In this document: piece by piece, positions 9,507 to 18,950 of the stretch | Numbering within the stretch: position 1 is the stretch's first letter | Layout: the number at the start of each line of letters is the position of its first letter | From: Streptomyces cucumeris | GTDB taxonomy: Bacteria > Actinomycetota > Actinomycetes > Streptomycetales > Streptomycetaceae | Length of the DNA: 64,000 nucleotides | Assembly: GCF_024295805.1 (NCBI RefSeq) | Contig: NZ_JANCLX010000033.1 | Location: 42,353 to 106,352, forward strand | Direction: 5' to 3' | Notes under the pieces: generated by a model | Told to the model about the DNA's origin: nothing | The model's database searches: none | What the model saw: the letters and a program-made list of their open reading frames with translations, nothing else | Program-made: the position numbers and the translations under genes

Positions 9507-10435
9507 GAGCGTCGCTCCGAGAGGGGGTTGCGGCGGTTGAGTCCCTCGGCGACCAGGACGAACGCCAGGACGGTCGCGATGACGAGGACGAGCGGGACGA
9601 ACAGGGTGTGCGGTGCGTAGGTCATGCTGCTGGAGCCGTCGGCGAGCATGTTGCCCAGTTCGGGGGTGGGCGGCTGGATCCCGGCGCCCAGGTAGGACAG
9701 TCCGGCTCCGACCACCACGACGGCGGCGCCGTTGAGGGCGGCCACGTTGAGCAGGATGGTGGACAGGTGCGGCAGTACGTGGCGGCGCAGCGCGGTGTGA
9801 CGGCGCACCCCGTGGGCGAGGGCCGCCTCGACGAAGCCGCGGCCGCGCAGCCGTACCGTCTCCCCGTGCACCAGCCGTGCGGTCCAGGCCCAGTACAGGG
9901 CGGTGACCACGATGATGATGCCGGTGGTGCCGCGGCCGACGATGCTCGCCAGGGCGAGGCCGGAGAGCACGGTGGGGACGGACAGGAACACATCGACGAT
10001 GCGCATCAGCACCTGTTCGAACCAGCCGCGGTAGAAACCGGCGACGAGGCCCACCACGGCGCCCAGGGCCACCGAGGTGAGATTGGCGGTCAGCGCGATG
10101 ATGAGGGTGGCGCGCAGCCCGAAGAGGGTCCGGGCGAACAGGTCACGGCCGATGGCATCGGTGCCCAGCAGGTGTCCGTTCTCGCCGACTCCGGCGGGCA
10201 GGCCCTGGCTGGTGAGGCTGTCGGTGTGGATGGTGTAGGGGGATCCGGCCAGCGGCGTGCACAGCGCGAGGACGACCAGGAACCCCAGCAGACACAGCCC
10301 GGTGAGCCACAGCCGCCGTCCCGCGGTGCGCGCGGTGGCGCGGGCGGCGGGGCGGGGCTGGTCCGGCCGCGGGCCGGACGCGGCGGTCGCCACCGGGGCG
10401 GTGGCGGTCGGCGGTGTGACGGGAACGGTGCTCAT
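9491..10435 (-). CDS. ABC transporter permease, DppC-like
   Basis: A 314-residue permease. The first 35 residues are cytoplasmic and Pro/Ala/Arg-rich. A first helix (WLTGLCLLGFLVVLALC) follows, then the DppC-type element HLLGTDAIGRDLFAR near residue 90, and an EAA loop around GFVEAALAHGVRRH. ATG 10435 overlaps the stop of the binding protein (ATGA). It pairs with the DppB-like permease. Confidence 0.88.
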   Translation of the reverse strand: MSTVPVTPPTATAPVATAASGPRPDQPRPAARATARTAGRRLWLTGLCLLGFLVVLALCTPLAGSPYTIHTDSLTSQGLPAGVGENGHLLGTDAIGRDLFARTLFGLRATLIIALTANLTSVALGAVVGLVAGFYRGWFEQVLMRIVDVFLSVPTVLSGLALASIVGRGTTGIIIVVTALYWAWTARLVHGETVRLRGRGFVEAALAHGVRRHTALRRHVLPHLSTILLNVAALNGAAVVVVGAGLSYLGAGIQPPTPELGNMLADGSSSMTYAPHTLFVPLVLVIATVLAFVLVAEGLNRRNPLSERRSWLDA

Positions 10436-12105
10436 CGTTTCACCCACAGCCGGTCGTAGTAGCTGCCGGTCTCGCCGCGCATCTGGTAGTTGCGCAGGTC
10501 GGGCGAGCGTGCGGCGAGGAAGTTGAGGCTGCCGATGTAGATGCCCGCGGCGTCCTCGGTGAGTTCCTTCTCGACCTCGGCCAGGATGGCGTTGGACGCC
10601 TCGACGGTGGGCGCCTTGCGGGCCTTGGCCGTCAGCGCGTCCACGCGCTTGTTGTGGTAGCCGGTGTAGTTCTGGGCGGCGTCCGAGGTGAAGCAGGTGG
10701 TCACCAGCTCCAGTGCGCTGTCCAGGACGATGTACATATCGGTCCCGTACAGGTCGCCCTCGCCTTTGGAGGTGGCCAGTTCGAAGGCGGACTCGCTCAT
10801 CGCGTCCAGGGTGATCTCCACCCCCACGCTCGCGAACTGCTGCTGGAGGACCTGGGCCATCAGCGGCCACGGGTCCTGGGTGCCGTGCAGGAACCTCAGC
10901 CGCAGCCGCCCGACACCGGCCTCCTTGAGGAGGGCCCGCGCACGATCCGGGTCATGGGTGTAGGGGCGCGCGGTACGGCGGTAGCGGTCGAGGTGTTTGG
11001 GGAAGGCACAGCCCCAGGGGTCGGAGAGGCCGAAGGAGACCCGGGTGAGCTGTTCACGGTCCACCGCCCAGCTCAGCGCCTGCCGGACCCGGGGGTCCTT
11101 CAGCACGGGCCGCTTGTGGTTCGTCGTGATCCACTGGCTGCCGCGCACGGGCACGGGGTGGACGAAGCGTTCGCGCATCTCGGGGTCCGCGGTGAAGCGG
11201 GCCGCCTGGCTGGGCACGAGCCCTTCGCCGAGCACATCGACCTTGCCCCCGCTGAGCTGGAGAGCCTGCAGCGGGTAGTCGATGCCCCAGCGGTACTCCA
11301 GGGTGTCGATCAGCGGGGTGCCGCGCCAGAAGTAGTGGTCGTGGGGGCGGAACAGCGCGCGCTGCCGCTTGCTGTCGTAGCGGGTGATCCGGAAGGGGCC
11401 GGTGCCCACCGGGGTGCGGGAGAAACCGGCGCCCAGGCGCTCCACCTCCTCCTTGGGCAGCGCGGCCATGTACGGCTGGCACAGCAGGGCCTGGAAGAGG
11501 ATGTCCGGCTCGCTGAGGCGGATCCGCAGCGTGTGGTCGTCGAGCGCCTCGAGCCCGCGGACCTTCTTCGCCTTCTTCTCGTAGACCTCGGTGGCGCCCT
11601 CGATGCCCAGCAGATAGCTCGACGCCCACGAGGCCAGCTCCGGGTCCAGCACACGCGTCCAGGTCCAGACGTAGTCCTGCGCGGTGACCCGGCGGCCGTT
11701 GTGGAACCGTACGCCCCTGCGCAGGGGCACGGTGTACGTCCTGCGGTCCGCGGAGACCTTGGGCATGGCGGCCGCGGCGTGCGGCGCGGGCCCGTCGGCC
11801 GGTCCGGCGTACTGGTACAGCGGGGCGTGCAGCACCGTGGAGATGGCTTCCCAGCTGTGCAGGTCCCAGCCGATGGCCGGGTCGTAGGACTGGGCCTCAT
11901 TGGACCAGGCGGTGATGATGTGTCCGCCGCGGCGGGCGCCGCTCTGGTCGCCCGGGCCGGGCGCCCAGGCACCGACATGGGCCAGGGCGCCGGGGCGCGG
12001 GGGCGAGCCGGGCCCGCCGCAGCCGGAGAGGAAGGCTGCCGCGGCTCCGGCGGCACCGAAGGTCAGCAGATGTCGTCGGCTCGGTAGGGGTGGTGGTCCG
12101 GCCAT
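10432..12105 (-). CDS. Family 5 solute-binding lipoprotein of the ABC importer
   Basis: A 557-residue extracellular binding protein of the DppA/OppA family, first gene of a six- or seven-gene operon running to the MFS gene. The N-terminus has RR (residues 10-11), a hydrophobic stretch and a lipobox LSGC with Cys29. This is consistent with Tat-type export and lipid anchoring. The body shows family 5 features such as TVPLRRGVRFHNGRRVTAQDYVWTW, slightly split here by residue-limit. Start ATG 12105 has AGAGGA upstream. It probably binds a dipeptide, opine or conjugated amino acid; the coupled hydrolase gene favours a cleavable substrate. Confidence 0.9.
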   Translation of the reverse strand: MAGPPPLPSRRHLLTFGAAGAAAAFLSGCGGPGSPPRPGALAHVGAWAPGPGDQSGARRGGHIITAWSNEAQSYDPAIGWDLHSWEAISTVLHAPLYQYAGPADGPAPHAAAAMPKVSADRRTYTVPLRRGVRFHNGRRVTAQDYVWTWTRVLDPELASWASSYLLGIEGATEVYEKKAKKVRGLEALDDHTLRIRLSEPDILFQALLCQPYMAALPKEEVERLGAGFSRTPVGTGPFRITRYDSKRQRALFRPHDHYFWRGTPLIDTLEYRWGIDYPLQALQLSGGKVDVLGEGLVPSQAARFTADPEMRERFVHPVPVRGSQWITTNHKRPVLKDPRVRQALSWAVDREQLTRVSFGLSDPWGCAFPKHLDRYRRTARPYTHDPDRARALLKEAGVGRLRLRFLHGTQDPWPLMAQVLQQQFASVGVEITLDAMSESAFELATSKGEGDLYGTDMYIVLDSALELVTTCFTSDAAQNYTGYHNKRVDALTAKARKAPTVEASNAILAEVEKELTEDAAGIYIGSLNFLAARSPDLRNYQMRGETGSYYDRLWVKR

Positions 12106-12576
12106 GGGTGTCCTCTCGTGAAGCTGCCGCTTCGCAAGATGACCGGGCGGCAGGGCGATGGGGACCTGACGCCGGGAGCGAAGGAACGGCGAGGGGTGAT
12201 TCACGTGTGGGTGCGCCGAAGCGGCGGGCGGGGGCTGCGGTGTGCGATGTGCGGGCCCGGGGTGGGGGTGGCCCGGGACGGGGTGGAGCGGTGGCGCGGT
12301 GTCCCCCGGGGTACGGGGGTGTGTTCCGGTGTGCGCCGCGGCGTCGGCGGCGCGGTCCGGCAAGGGGCCGGGCGGCGGAGCGGGCCGGTGCCGTACGGGG
12401 TGGGGCACGGGGCCGGGGCGGTGCGGTGTCCATGGCGGGTCCGGCGGCCACCCGGTGTCCCCGGCGGCGGCCACGGCGAACCGTGCCGCCGGCGGCCGGG
12501 GACGGCGGGAGGTGTCCGGGAGCCGCGGCCGGTCAGGCTCCGCCCGGTTCATCCTCGCCTGCGCAGGGAGTCGGTG
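12106..12576. other. Intergenic region upstream of the ABC operon
   Basis: This 471-bp G-rich stretch lies between the binding-protein start and the end of the aldehyde dehydrogenase. It must hold the ABC operon promoter. The only structure seen is a short inverted repeat GAAGC-TGCC-GCTTC at 12120-12133, just upstream of the ribosome site. None of the ACTGA-N8-TCA elements found at the neighbouring promoters was seen here, and no credible gene was seen. Confidence 0.4.
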
Positions 12577-14088
<1,512 letters not shown>

Positions 14089-14175
14089 GGTCGTGCTCCT
14101 CGGGCGCGGACTGGGGTTTCGGTGTGAGAGACGGCGCGGGCTCAGATGGAATGCCACGCGCTTGACTGGTTTCGA

Positions 14176-14205
14176 ACCGTAGGACGCTACTGACTGGGGA
14201 GTCAA
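14176..14205 (-). promoter_or_regulatory. Candidate promoter of the aldehyde dehydrogenase with embedded operator site B
   Basis: Read on the minus strand, TTGACT (14200-14205) and TACGGT (14176-14181) are 18 bp apart, a plausible vegetative promoter. The element ACTGACTGGGGAGTCA (14189-14204) overlaps the -35 and fills the spacer, with TGACT/AGTCA as perfect arms. A protein bound there would block the promoter. Confidence 0.5.
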
Positions 14206-14222
14206 CAGGCGTCACCGAATTT

Positions 14223-14240
14223 ACTGACTGCCGGATCAAT
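14223..14240. promoter_or_regulatory. Operator-like element, site C
   Basis: ACTGACTGCCGGATCAAT repeats the ACTGA-N8-TCA pattern of site B, 34 bp away in the same orientation. Sites B and C agree at 13 of 18 positions. It could be a second binding site for the same regulator. Support is weaker than for sites A and D, because its dyad is imperfect. Confidence 0.4.
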
Positions 14241-14293
14241 ACCGCTCCTCCTGGCGGGCTCCGCCACGGAGCGGAGCCGGTCGTTCGCGGCGG

Positions 14294-14326
14294 GGCCACC
14301 GGCCGGCGCGCAGCGCGCCGGTGGCC
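14294..14326. terminator. Hairpin terminator after the PYROXD2-like gene
   Basis: A GC-rich hairpin CCGGCGC (14303-14309) / GCGCCGG (14315-14321) extends with a bulge through GGCCACC (14294-14300) and GGTGGCC (14320-14326). It lies about 60 bp after the 14384 stop on the minus strand. A second CCGGGGG/CCCCCGG hairpin (14341-14359) containing ten consecutive G lies between. Together they probably end transcription before the aldehyde dehydrogenase promoter. Confidence 0.5.
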
Positions 14327-14383
14327 CGGCCGTGGGCCGTCCGGGGGGGGGGCCCCCGGCCGGCCCGGTGTCGTGGTGCGGGG

Positions 14384-15976
14384 TCAGCGGCCGAGCACGG
14401 CCATGGCCGCGTTGTGTCCCGGCACCCCGCTGACCCCGCCGCCACGGGCCGCTCCCGCCCCGCACAGCAGGACGTTCGCGTGTCCGGTCTCCACTCCCCA
14501 GCGGCCCGCGCCGGGCTCGGCATAGGCGAAGTCCAGATCGCCGTGGAAGATGTTGCCGCCGGGCAGCCGCAGATCCTCCTCCAGGTCCAGGGGTGTCCTG
14601 GCCTCGATGCAGGGCCTGCCCTCGGCGTCGGTGGCCAGGCAGTCGGCGAGCGGTTCCGCCAGGTGGGCGTCGAGCTGGGCCAGGGTGGCCTTGAGCAGGG
14701 ACTGGCGGGCGCCCTCGTTGTCCTCGGCGAACAGCCGCGCGGGGGCGTGCAGACCGAACAGGGTCAGGCTGTGCCAGCCCTGTTCCACGAGCCCGGGGCC
14801 CAGGATCGAGGGGTCGGTGAGCGAGTGGCAGTAGATCTCCGAGGGGGGCGTGGTGGGCAGGCTCCCGGACACGGCCTGCTGGTACGCCTCCTCGAGCTGG
14901 TTGTAGCCCTCGGCGATATGGAAGGTCCCGGCGAACGCGGTACGCGGGTCCACGGAGGTGTCCCGCAGCCGGGGCAGCCGCCGCAGCACCATGTTGATCT
15001 TGAGCTGGGCGCCTTCGGCCGGTGTGGGCGGCTGCTCGCCCAGCAGCTCCGCCAGGGCCTTGGGCGAGGCGCCCACCAGCACGTGGTCCGCGTCGACCAC
15101 CAGCTCGCGGTCACCGGGCAGCCCGTCGCCGTCCACCGGGCGGAAGGTCACCTCCGCGCGGCCGCCGTCGGTGGCCACTCGCGTGGCCTCGGCGCCGGTG
15201 ACCAGCTCGGCCCCGGCCGCGCGGGCGGCGTCCGCCAGCGCGTCGGTGAGCGCGCCCATACCGCCCACGGGCACGTCCCAGTCACCCGTGCCACCACCGA
15301 TCACGTGGTAGAGGAAACAGCGGTTCTGCCGCAGCGAGGGGTCATGGGCGCCGGAGAAGGTCCCGATCAGGGCGTCGGTGAGCACGACACCGCGGACCAG
15401 GTCGTCCTGGAACCGCGACTCCACGGCCTCGCCGATCGGGCGCTCGAACAGCGCCTCCCAGGCCGCGTCGTCCCCGACCCGGGCCTTGAGCTCGTCCCGG
15501 CTGGGCAGCGGCGAGGTGAGCGTGGGGAAGATCCGCTGCCCGACCCGCTCGGTCATCGCGTAGAACTCCTGCCACGCGGTGAACTCGCGGTCGGAGCCGG
15601 TGAGCCGGCTGAACGCGTCTCGGGTGCGGGCGGTATCCCGGTGCACCAGCAGCCCGGTGGCCCGTCCGTCGCGGACCGTGGGGGTGTAGGACGACACCGA
15701 CCGGGAGCGCACCTGGAAGCTGAGCCCCAGGTCGCGCACGATGTGCTGGGGCAGCAGGCTCACCAGGTAGGAGTAGCGCGACAGCCGCGCGTCCACCCCG
15801 GCGAACGGCCGGGTGGACACCGCCGCTCCCCCGGTGTGGTCCAGACGTTCCAGCACCAGAACGCTGCGCCCGGCGCGCGCCAGGTAGGCGGCGGCGACCA
15901 GCCCGTTGTGACCTCCACCGACGATGACGGCGTCGTAGCGCGTCTTTCGCGGCTTGACTTCGGGAAGAGCGGACAC
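14384..15976 (-). CDS. NAD(P)/FAD-dependent oxidoreductase, phytoene-desaturase/PYROXD2-like
   Basis: A 530-residue flavoprotein with an N-terminal dinucleotide-binding site VIVGGGHNGLVAAAYLARAG and ERLDHTGGAAVS, as in phytoene-desaturase-family oxidoreductases. The C-terminus (GGGVSGVPGHNAA) is the flavin-capping segment typical of bacterial PYROXD2-like proteins rather than carotenoid enzymes, and no other carotenoid genes are nearby. Start GTG 15976 is preceded by GGAGGG; eight upstream codons lack such a site. Operator D lies 31 bp upstream of the start. The role is probably oxidation within the same catabolic block. The true substrate is unknown. Confidence 0.75.
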   Translation of the reverse strand: MSALPEVKPRKTRYDAVIVGGGHNGLVAAAYLARAGRSVLVLERLDHTGGAAVSTRPFAGVDARLSRYSYLVSLLPQHIVRDLGLSFQVRSRSVSSYTPTVRDGRATGLLVHRDTARTRDAFSRLTGSDREFTAWQEFYAMTERVGQRIFPTLTSPLPSRDELKARVGDDAAWEALFERPIGEAVESRFQDDLVRGVVLTDALIGTFSGAHDPSLRQNRCFLYHVIGGGTGDWDVPVGGMGALTDALADAARAAGAELVTGAEATRVATDGGRAEVTFRPVDGDGLPGDRELVVDADHVLVGASPKALAELLGEQPPTPAEGAQLKINMVLRRLPRLRDTSVDPRTAFAGTFHIAEGYNQLEEAYQQAVSGSLPTTPPSEIYCHSLTDPSILGPGLVEQGWHSLTLFGLHAPARLFAEDNEGARQSLLKATLAQLDAHLAEPLADCLATDAEGRPCIEARTPLDLEEDLRLPGGNIFHGDLDFAYAEPGAGRWGVETGHANVLLCGAGAARGGGVSGVPGHNAAMAVLGR

Positions 15977-16006
15977 GGTTCCCTCCAGACGGCACAGCAA
16001 TCTCTT

Positions 16007-16052
16007 ACTGATTGAGCGTTCAGTATTGGGCTACGCGGGACGGCCGCGTCAA
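16007..16052 (-). promoter_or_regulatory. Candidate promoter with palindromic operator site D
   Basis: On the minus strand TTGACG (16047-16052) and CAATAC (16023-16028) are 18 bp apart. The element ACTGATTGAGCGTTCAGT (16007-16024) starts at the -10. Its reverse complement agrees with site A (123-140) at 16 of 18 bases. Position over the start of transcription fits repression. The two genes 16 kb apart are therefore probably co-regulated. Confidence 0.6.
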
Positions 16053-16810
16053 CCCCCCGTCCGCACCGCGATACCGGTATCCGCGCAACGATCTTCGACA
16101 GACGCGCGGGCGCGGGGACACCACGATGCGGGGGTGGCGGAGCGCTATGGGAGAAGGGCGGGCGGGCCGCGGCAAGGGGCACGGGGCACGCACCGCCGAC
16201 GGGCCGTTCCACCGCCCCGGCCGGGAGGCACCCACGGGCATCGGCGATGGCACGGGAGGGCGCCGGGCGCGAGGCGGGGCGGCGGCGCGCGGCCCGGCAC
16301 CCGGTCAGGTCTCCACGGGAAATGCCGGTGCGCGCCGGGGCGGCTTTCGGCGTGTCCGCCATCGGCTCGCGCGTTCGGTACACACGGGTGCATTTCTCCG
16401 CGTGAACGGATCTTTTCAGGAATTCAAGGGGAGGGCACCAGGGAATTTCCCTAGTCACCTCCAGGGCCGCAATCCGGATTCAGGTGACATAGGCTGTCCA
16501 CACTTCCGGGGCACCCGAACCTTTGTACGCATATCCGCGTCCGCCTGCCGATGGCACCCGAATGTCATCGCGCGCGGGACCGTGGACGAGCCGTACCGGA
16601 TCCCGTCCGGGACACATACACCGATCCCATCGGATGGCGCCGGTGTACCGCCGGAAAATGACGTCGTTCCTCCGCGAACGCGGGGACGACGGAAATCATC
16701 GAGCTGTCGGCCCCCTTGAGGACACCGGCACCTCCCAGGGGGTCGGCAGTCCGCCGGGGACCCACAAAGACCGGCTCGCCAAGGTGAACTGACCGGCCAC
16801 CGGGATCACC
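16029..16810. other. Long intergenic region without a credible gene
   Basis: About 0.8 kb lies between the PYROXD2-like promoter and the terminator of the sigma-like gene. It holds a perfect 12-bp palindrome GATACCGGTATC (16070-16081) and a 13-bp palindrome AGGGAATTTCCCT (16440-16452). Base composition drops noticeably around 16380-16660. Open frames here lack ribosome sites and have Arg/Pro-rich translations typical of non-coding high-GC DNA. A plus-strand frame ending at 16792 just before the hairpin is the least bad candidate, but is not supported. Confidence 0.4.
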
Positions 16811-16845
16811 AGCGGGTGGCCGCCGGGATCCGGCGGCCACCCGCT
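16811..16845 (-). terminator. Strong hairpin terminator
   Basis: A perfect 16-bp stem (16811-16826 with 16830-16845) closes a 3-base loop. It lies 8 bp beyond the stop codon of the sigma-like fusion gene. Confidence 0.75.
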
Positions 16846-16852
16846 CCGGGTG

Positions 16853-18322
16853 TCAGCGGACCACGGTGCCGAACCAGTGGAGGTCCCCGCACACCCGGCG
16901 GGCGTCACAGACCGCGGTGATGAACACCGTGTGTCTGCCCTGGACGGCCTGGACCTCGGCGGTGACGTCCTCCTGCTCCCCGTCCGCGGGGACGGTGACG
17001 AGGGCCCACGGCTCACTGTCCGCGCAGTCGAGCCGGAACTCCAGCCGCGCCCCGCTCTCACCGCCGTTGGACACCCGGGTGACCAGCCGGCCGTCCCCTT
17101 CCTTGCCGAAGTCGACCTGGTCGTAGCGGAGTTGGTCGCCCCCACTGAGGCTGCGGGCGTGCCGGTAGCCGGAGCGGGACCCCTCGGCCCCCTCCTGAGC
17201 CGAGTACTCGTCGGCATTGACCCGCAGCCGCGAGGCCAGCGGGGGGCCCGCCTTCGGCGAGGCCGTCGTCCCGGGATCCTGACCGCCCTGTCCGCAGGGG
17301 GCCGGGTCGGACGACTCCATCCACCGCATCGCCAGGGTGCCGGTGAGCGCGGTGGCCACGGTGACCGTCACCGCGACGAAGACCGTGGTGCGGTGGCTCG
17401 TCCCGCGCAGCCACATCACCGCCTTCCGGACCGGTCCGGCCTCGCGGTGCCGACGGCGGCCCGCACCGGCGGGACGGGGCACGGGCGCGGTGCGCACCGG
17501 CCGTTCCCGCGGTGCCTCGGGGGCGGCGGCCTCCTTGTTGCGGCGGTACTCCTCGGCCGGCCACCACCCCAGCAGCCGCAGGGGCAGATGGCGTGCCGCG
17601 CGGGCGTCGAGCCGCACCAGGTCCTCGTAGAGGGCCCGGCACCGGGGGCAGGCGGCCAGATGCGCCGTGACCTCGGGACTCGGCGTCGCGTACGGGAGAC
17701 CGGCGCCCTCGCTGAGGATCTTGATGCAGTCCTCGCTGTCGACCCGCTCGAGGTACAGCTCCATCCGCGAACGCCGCAGACCGCGGTCGGCCGTCGCCAG
17801 ACGCGCCCGCAGATCGCGGCCGGTGAGGCCGGTGACGCCCGCGAGGGCGGTCATGTCGTCCCGCTCGACCAGGGCGTGCCACAACAGGCACTGCTCCAGC
17901 GGGGTCAGCCCCTCATAGGCCACCTGCAACTGGCCGTCGTCGTGCATCGGCCACACCGAACCGCTGGCGATCCACGCCATGAAACCGGACGAGAAGGCGT
18001 GTGGATGCCGCAGGGCGTCGGCCACCGCGGCCAGCCGGGTGGACTCCAGGAGCTGGAGCCGGACGCAACCCGCGTGGCGGCCGCGGTCCAGCGGATGCGG
18101 CGAGGCCACCCGCTCCCCCAGTTTGGCGAACGCCTCCGACACCAGCTTCGCCGCGAGCGCCGGGGAGGTGGTGCAGGTCAGCGCGTAGGCACGGACGGAT
18201 GCCTGGTGGCGTTCGTACACCTCCCGGAACACCGCGGTACGGCCCTCCCGGACCGCCCGGAGCGCCGCCATGTCACCGTCGACGGACTCACGGACCAGCG
18301 ACGCCATCGCCGACCGGTTCAT
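16853..18322 (-). CDS. Sigma-like / zinc-finger / transmembrane / CBM-like fusion protein
   Basis: A 489-residue composite. Residues about 25-75 resemble sigma-70 region 2 (FREVYERHQASVRAYAL), and about 140-195 resemble region 4 (LTPLEQCLLWHALVERDD, then TGLTGRDLRARL). HLAACPRC at 221-228 has the H-x3-C-x2-C spacing of anti-sigma zinc fingers. Residues about 310-332 form one membrane helix. The outside part (about 355-489) looks like a carbohydrate-binding-module beta-sandwich with three cysteines. So one chain may join a sigma-type regulator, its anti-sigma and an envelope sensor. Start ATG 18322 overlaps the stop of a small upstream frame (ATGA). Domain calls are by eye; the fusion itself is clear in one frame. 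Confidence 0.7.
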   Translation of the reverse strand: MNRSAMASLVRESVDGDMAALRAVREGRTAVFREVYERHQASVRAYALTCTTSPALAAKLVSEAFAKLGERVASPHPLDRGRHAGCVRLQLLESTRLAAVADALRHPHAFSSGFMAWIASGSVWPMHDDGQLQVAYEGLTPLEQCLLWHALVERDDMTALAGVTGLTGRDLRARLATADRGLRRSRMELYLERVDSEDCIKILSEGAGLPYATPSPEVTAHLAACPRCRALYEDLVRLDARAARHLPLRLLGWWPAEEYRRNKEAAAPEAPRERPVRTAPVPRPAGAGRRRHREAGPVRKAVMWLRGTSHRTTVFVAVTVTVATALTGTLAMRWMESSDPAPCGQGGQDPGTTASPKAGPPLASRLRVNADEYSAQEGAEGSRSGYRHARSLSGGDQLRYDQVDFGKEGDGRLVTRVSNGGESGARLEFRLDCADSEPWALVTVPADGEQEDVTAEVQAVQGRHTVFITAVCDARRVCGDLHWFGTVVR

Positions 18323-18465
18323 CGGCCGCCACCCCCGGGACACCCCGCGGCCGGAGCGGAGCCGGTGCCGTCACCGATCGGCGGGGATGAGTGTGCCGCA
18401 CGGCCCTCTAAGGCACGCTCCGCGGTGAGGGTGTCCTTCTTGGCCTTCCAGGCGAGCAATGGCAT
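18319..18465 (-). CDS. Small ORF translationally coupled to the sigma-like fusion gene
   Basis: A possible 48-residue peptide beginning MPLLAWKAKKDTLTAERAL and ending in a Gly/Pro-rich tail. Its stop overlaps the start of the fusion gene by 4 bp (ATGA), the pattern used throughout this genome for coupled genes. An in-frame GTG at 18510 would make 63 residues. The Lys-rich N-terminal half is unusual for random high-GC DNA. There is no strong ribosome site and no family is recognised, so it may be chance. Confidence 0.35.
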   Translation of the reverse strand: MPLLAWKAKKDTLTAERALEGRAAHSSPPIGDGTGSAPAAGCPGGGGR

Positions 18466-18950
18466 GGTCCAACCCCGATGGTGTAGTTCTTCGCAGTGCC
18501 CGCCTGCCACGATTTCGCCGGTCTCCGCGTACGCGTTGGTTGGTCATTTTGCTTTCAACTTCGACGCGGGTTCCGGTGTGAGGGGGGAGCCGCCTCACAC
18601 CGGGTGAGCGCGGGCATGGACAACGGCGGCCGGGGATCCAACAGCCGGTCCGATCGTGGGAGTTCTTCGGGTTGCGTGGTCGTCCGGGAACATCAGCATC
18701 TTATGCACCAGACGCCATTGTTTTCACCCGCCAGCAAGAAAACTTTCCTAACTGGCCAGTACGGTAACGGCGATGAAACGCCCGAGCGAGAAGTGCGACC
18801 ATGTAAATCATTTCGTTTTGAAACATCTGTGCGTCGTCAACGCCGCATTCACCCCTGGCTGTTCCCTGTGATACGAGGGCGGCCCCGGGCGCCGTCCGAT
18901 TTCCGGACGCATCACCGGGCCCCGGCCGTACGCAGTGGTCCCGCGCGGGG
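18466..18950. other. Intergenic region with AT-richer segments
   Basis: About 0.5 kb separates the small ORF from the end of the first LAL regulator. It must contain the promoter of the sigma-like gene. Around 18700-18860 the GC content falls clearly. A perfect palindrome ACTGGCCAGT lies at 18751-18760. No gene was seen; frames crossing it are shadows. Confidence 0.4.

Noticed and set aside
14384..15976. Carotenoid phytoene desaturase
   Set aside because: No crtB, crtE or cyclase genes are near, and the C-terminal segment matches PYROXD2-like oxidoreductases better.
16523..16792. Plus-strand frame of about 89 residues ending just before the 16811 hairpin
   Set aside because: No ribosome site, an Arg/Pro/His-rich translation and no recognisable motif. 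The hairpin is better explained as the terminator of the minus-strand fusion gene.
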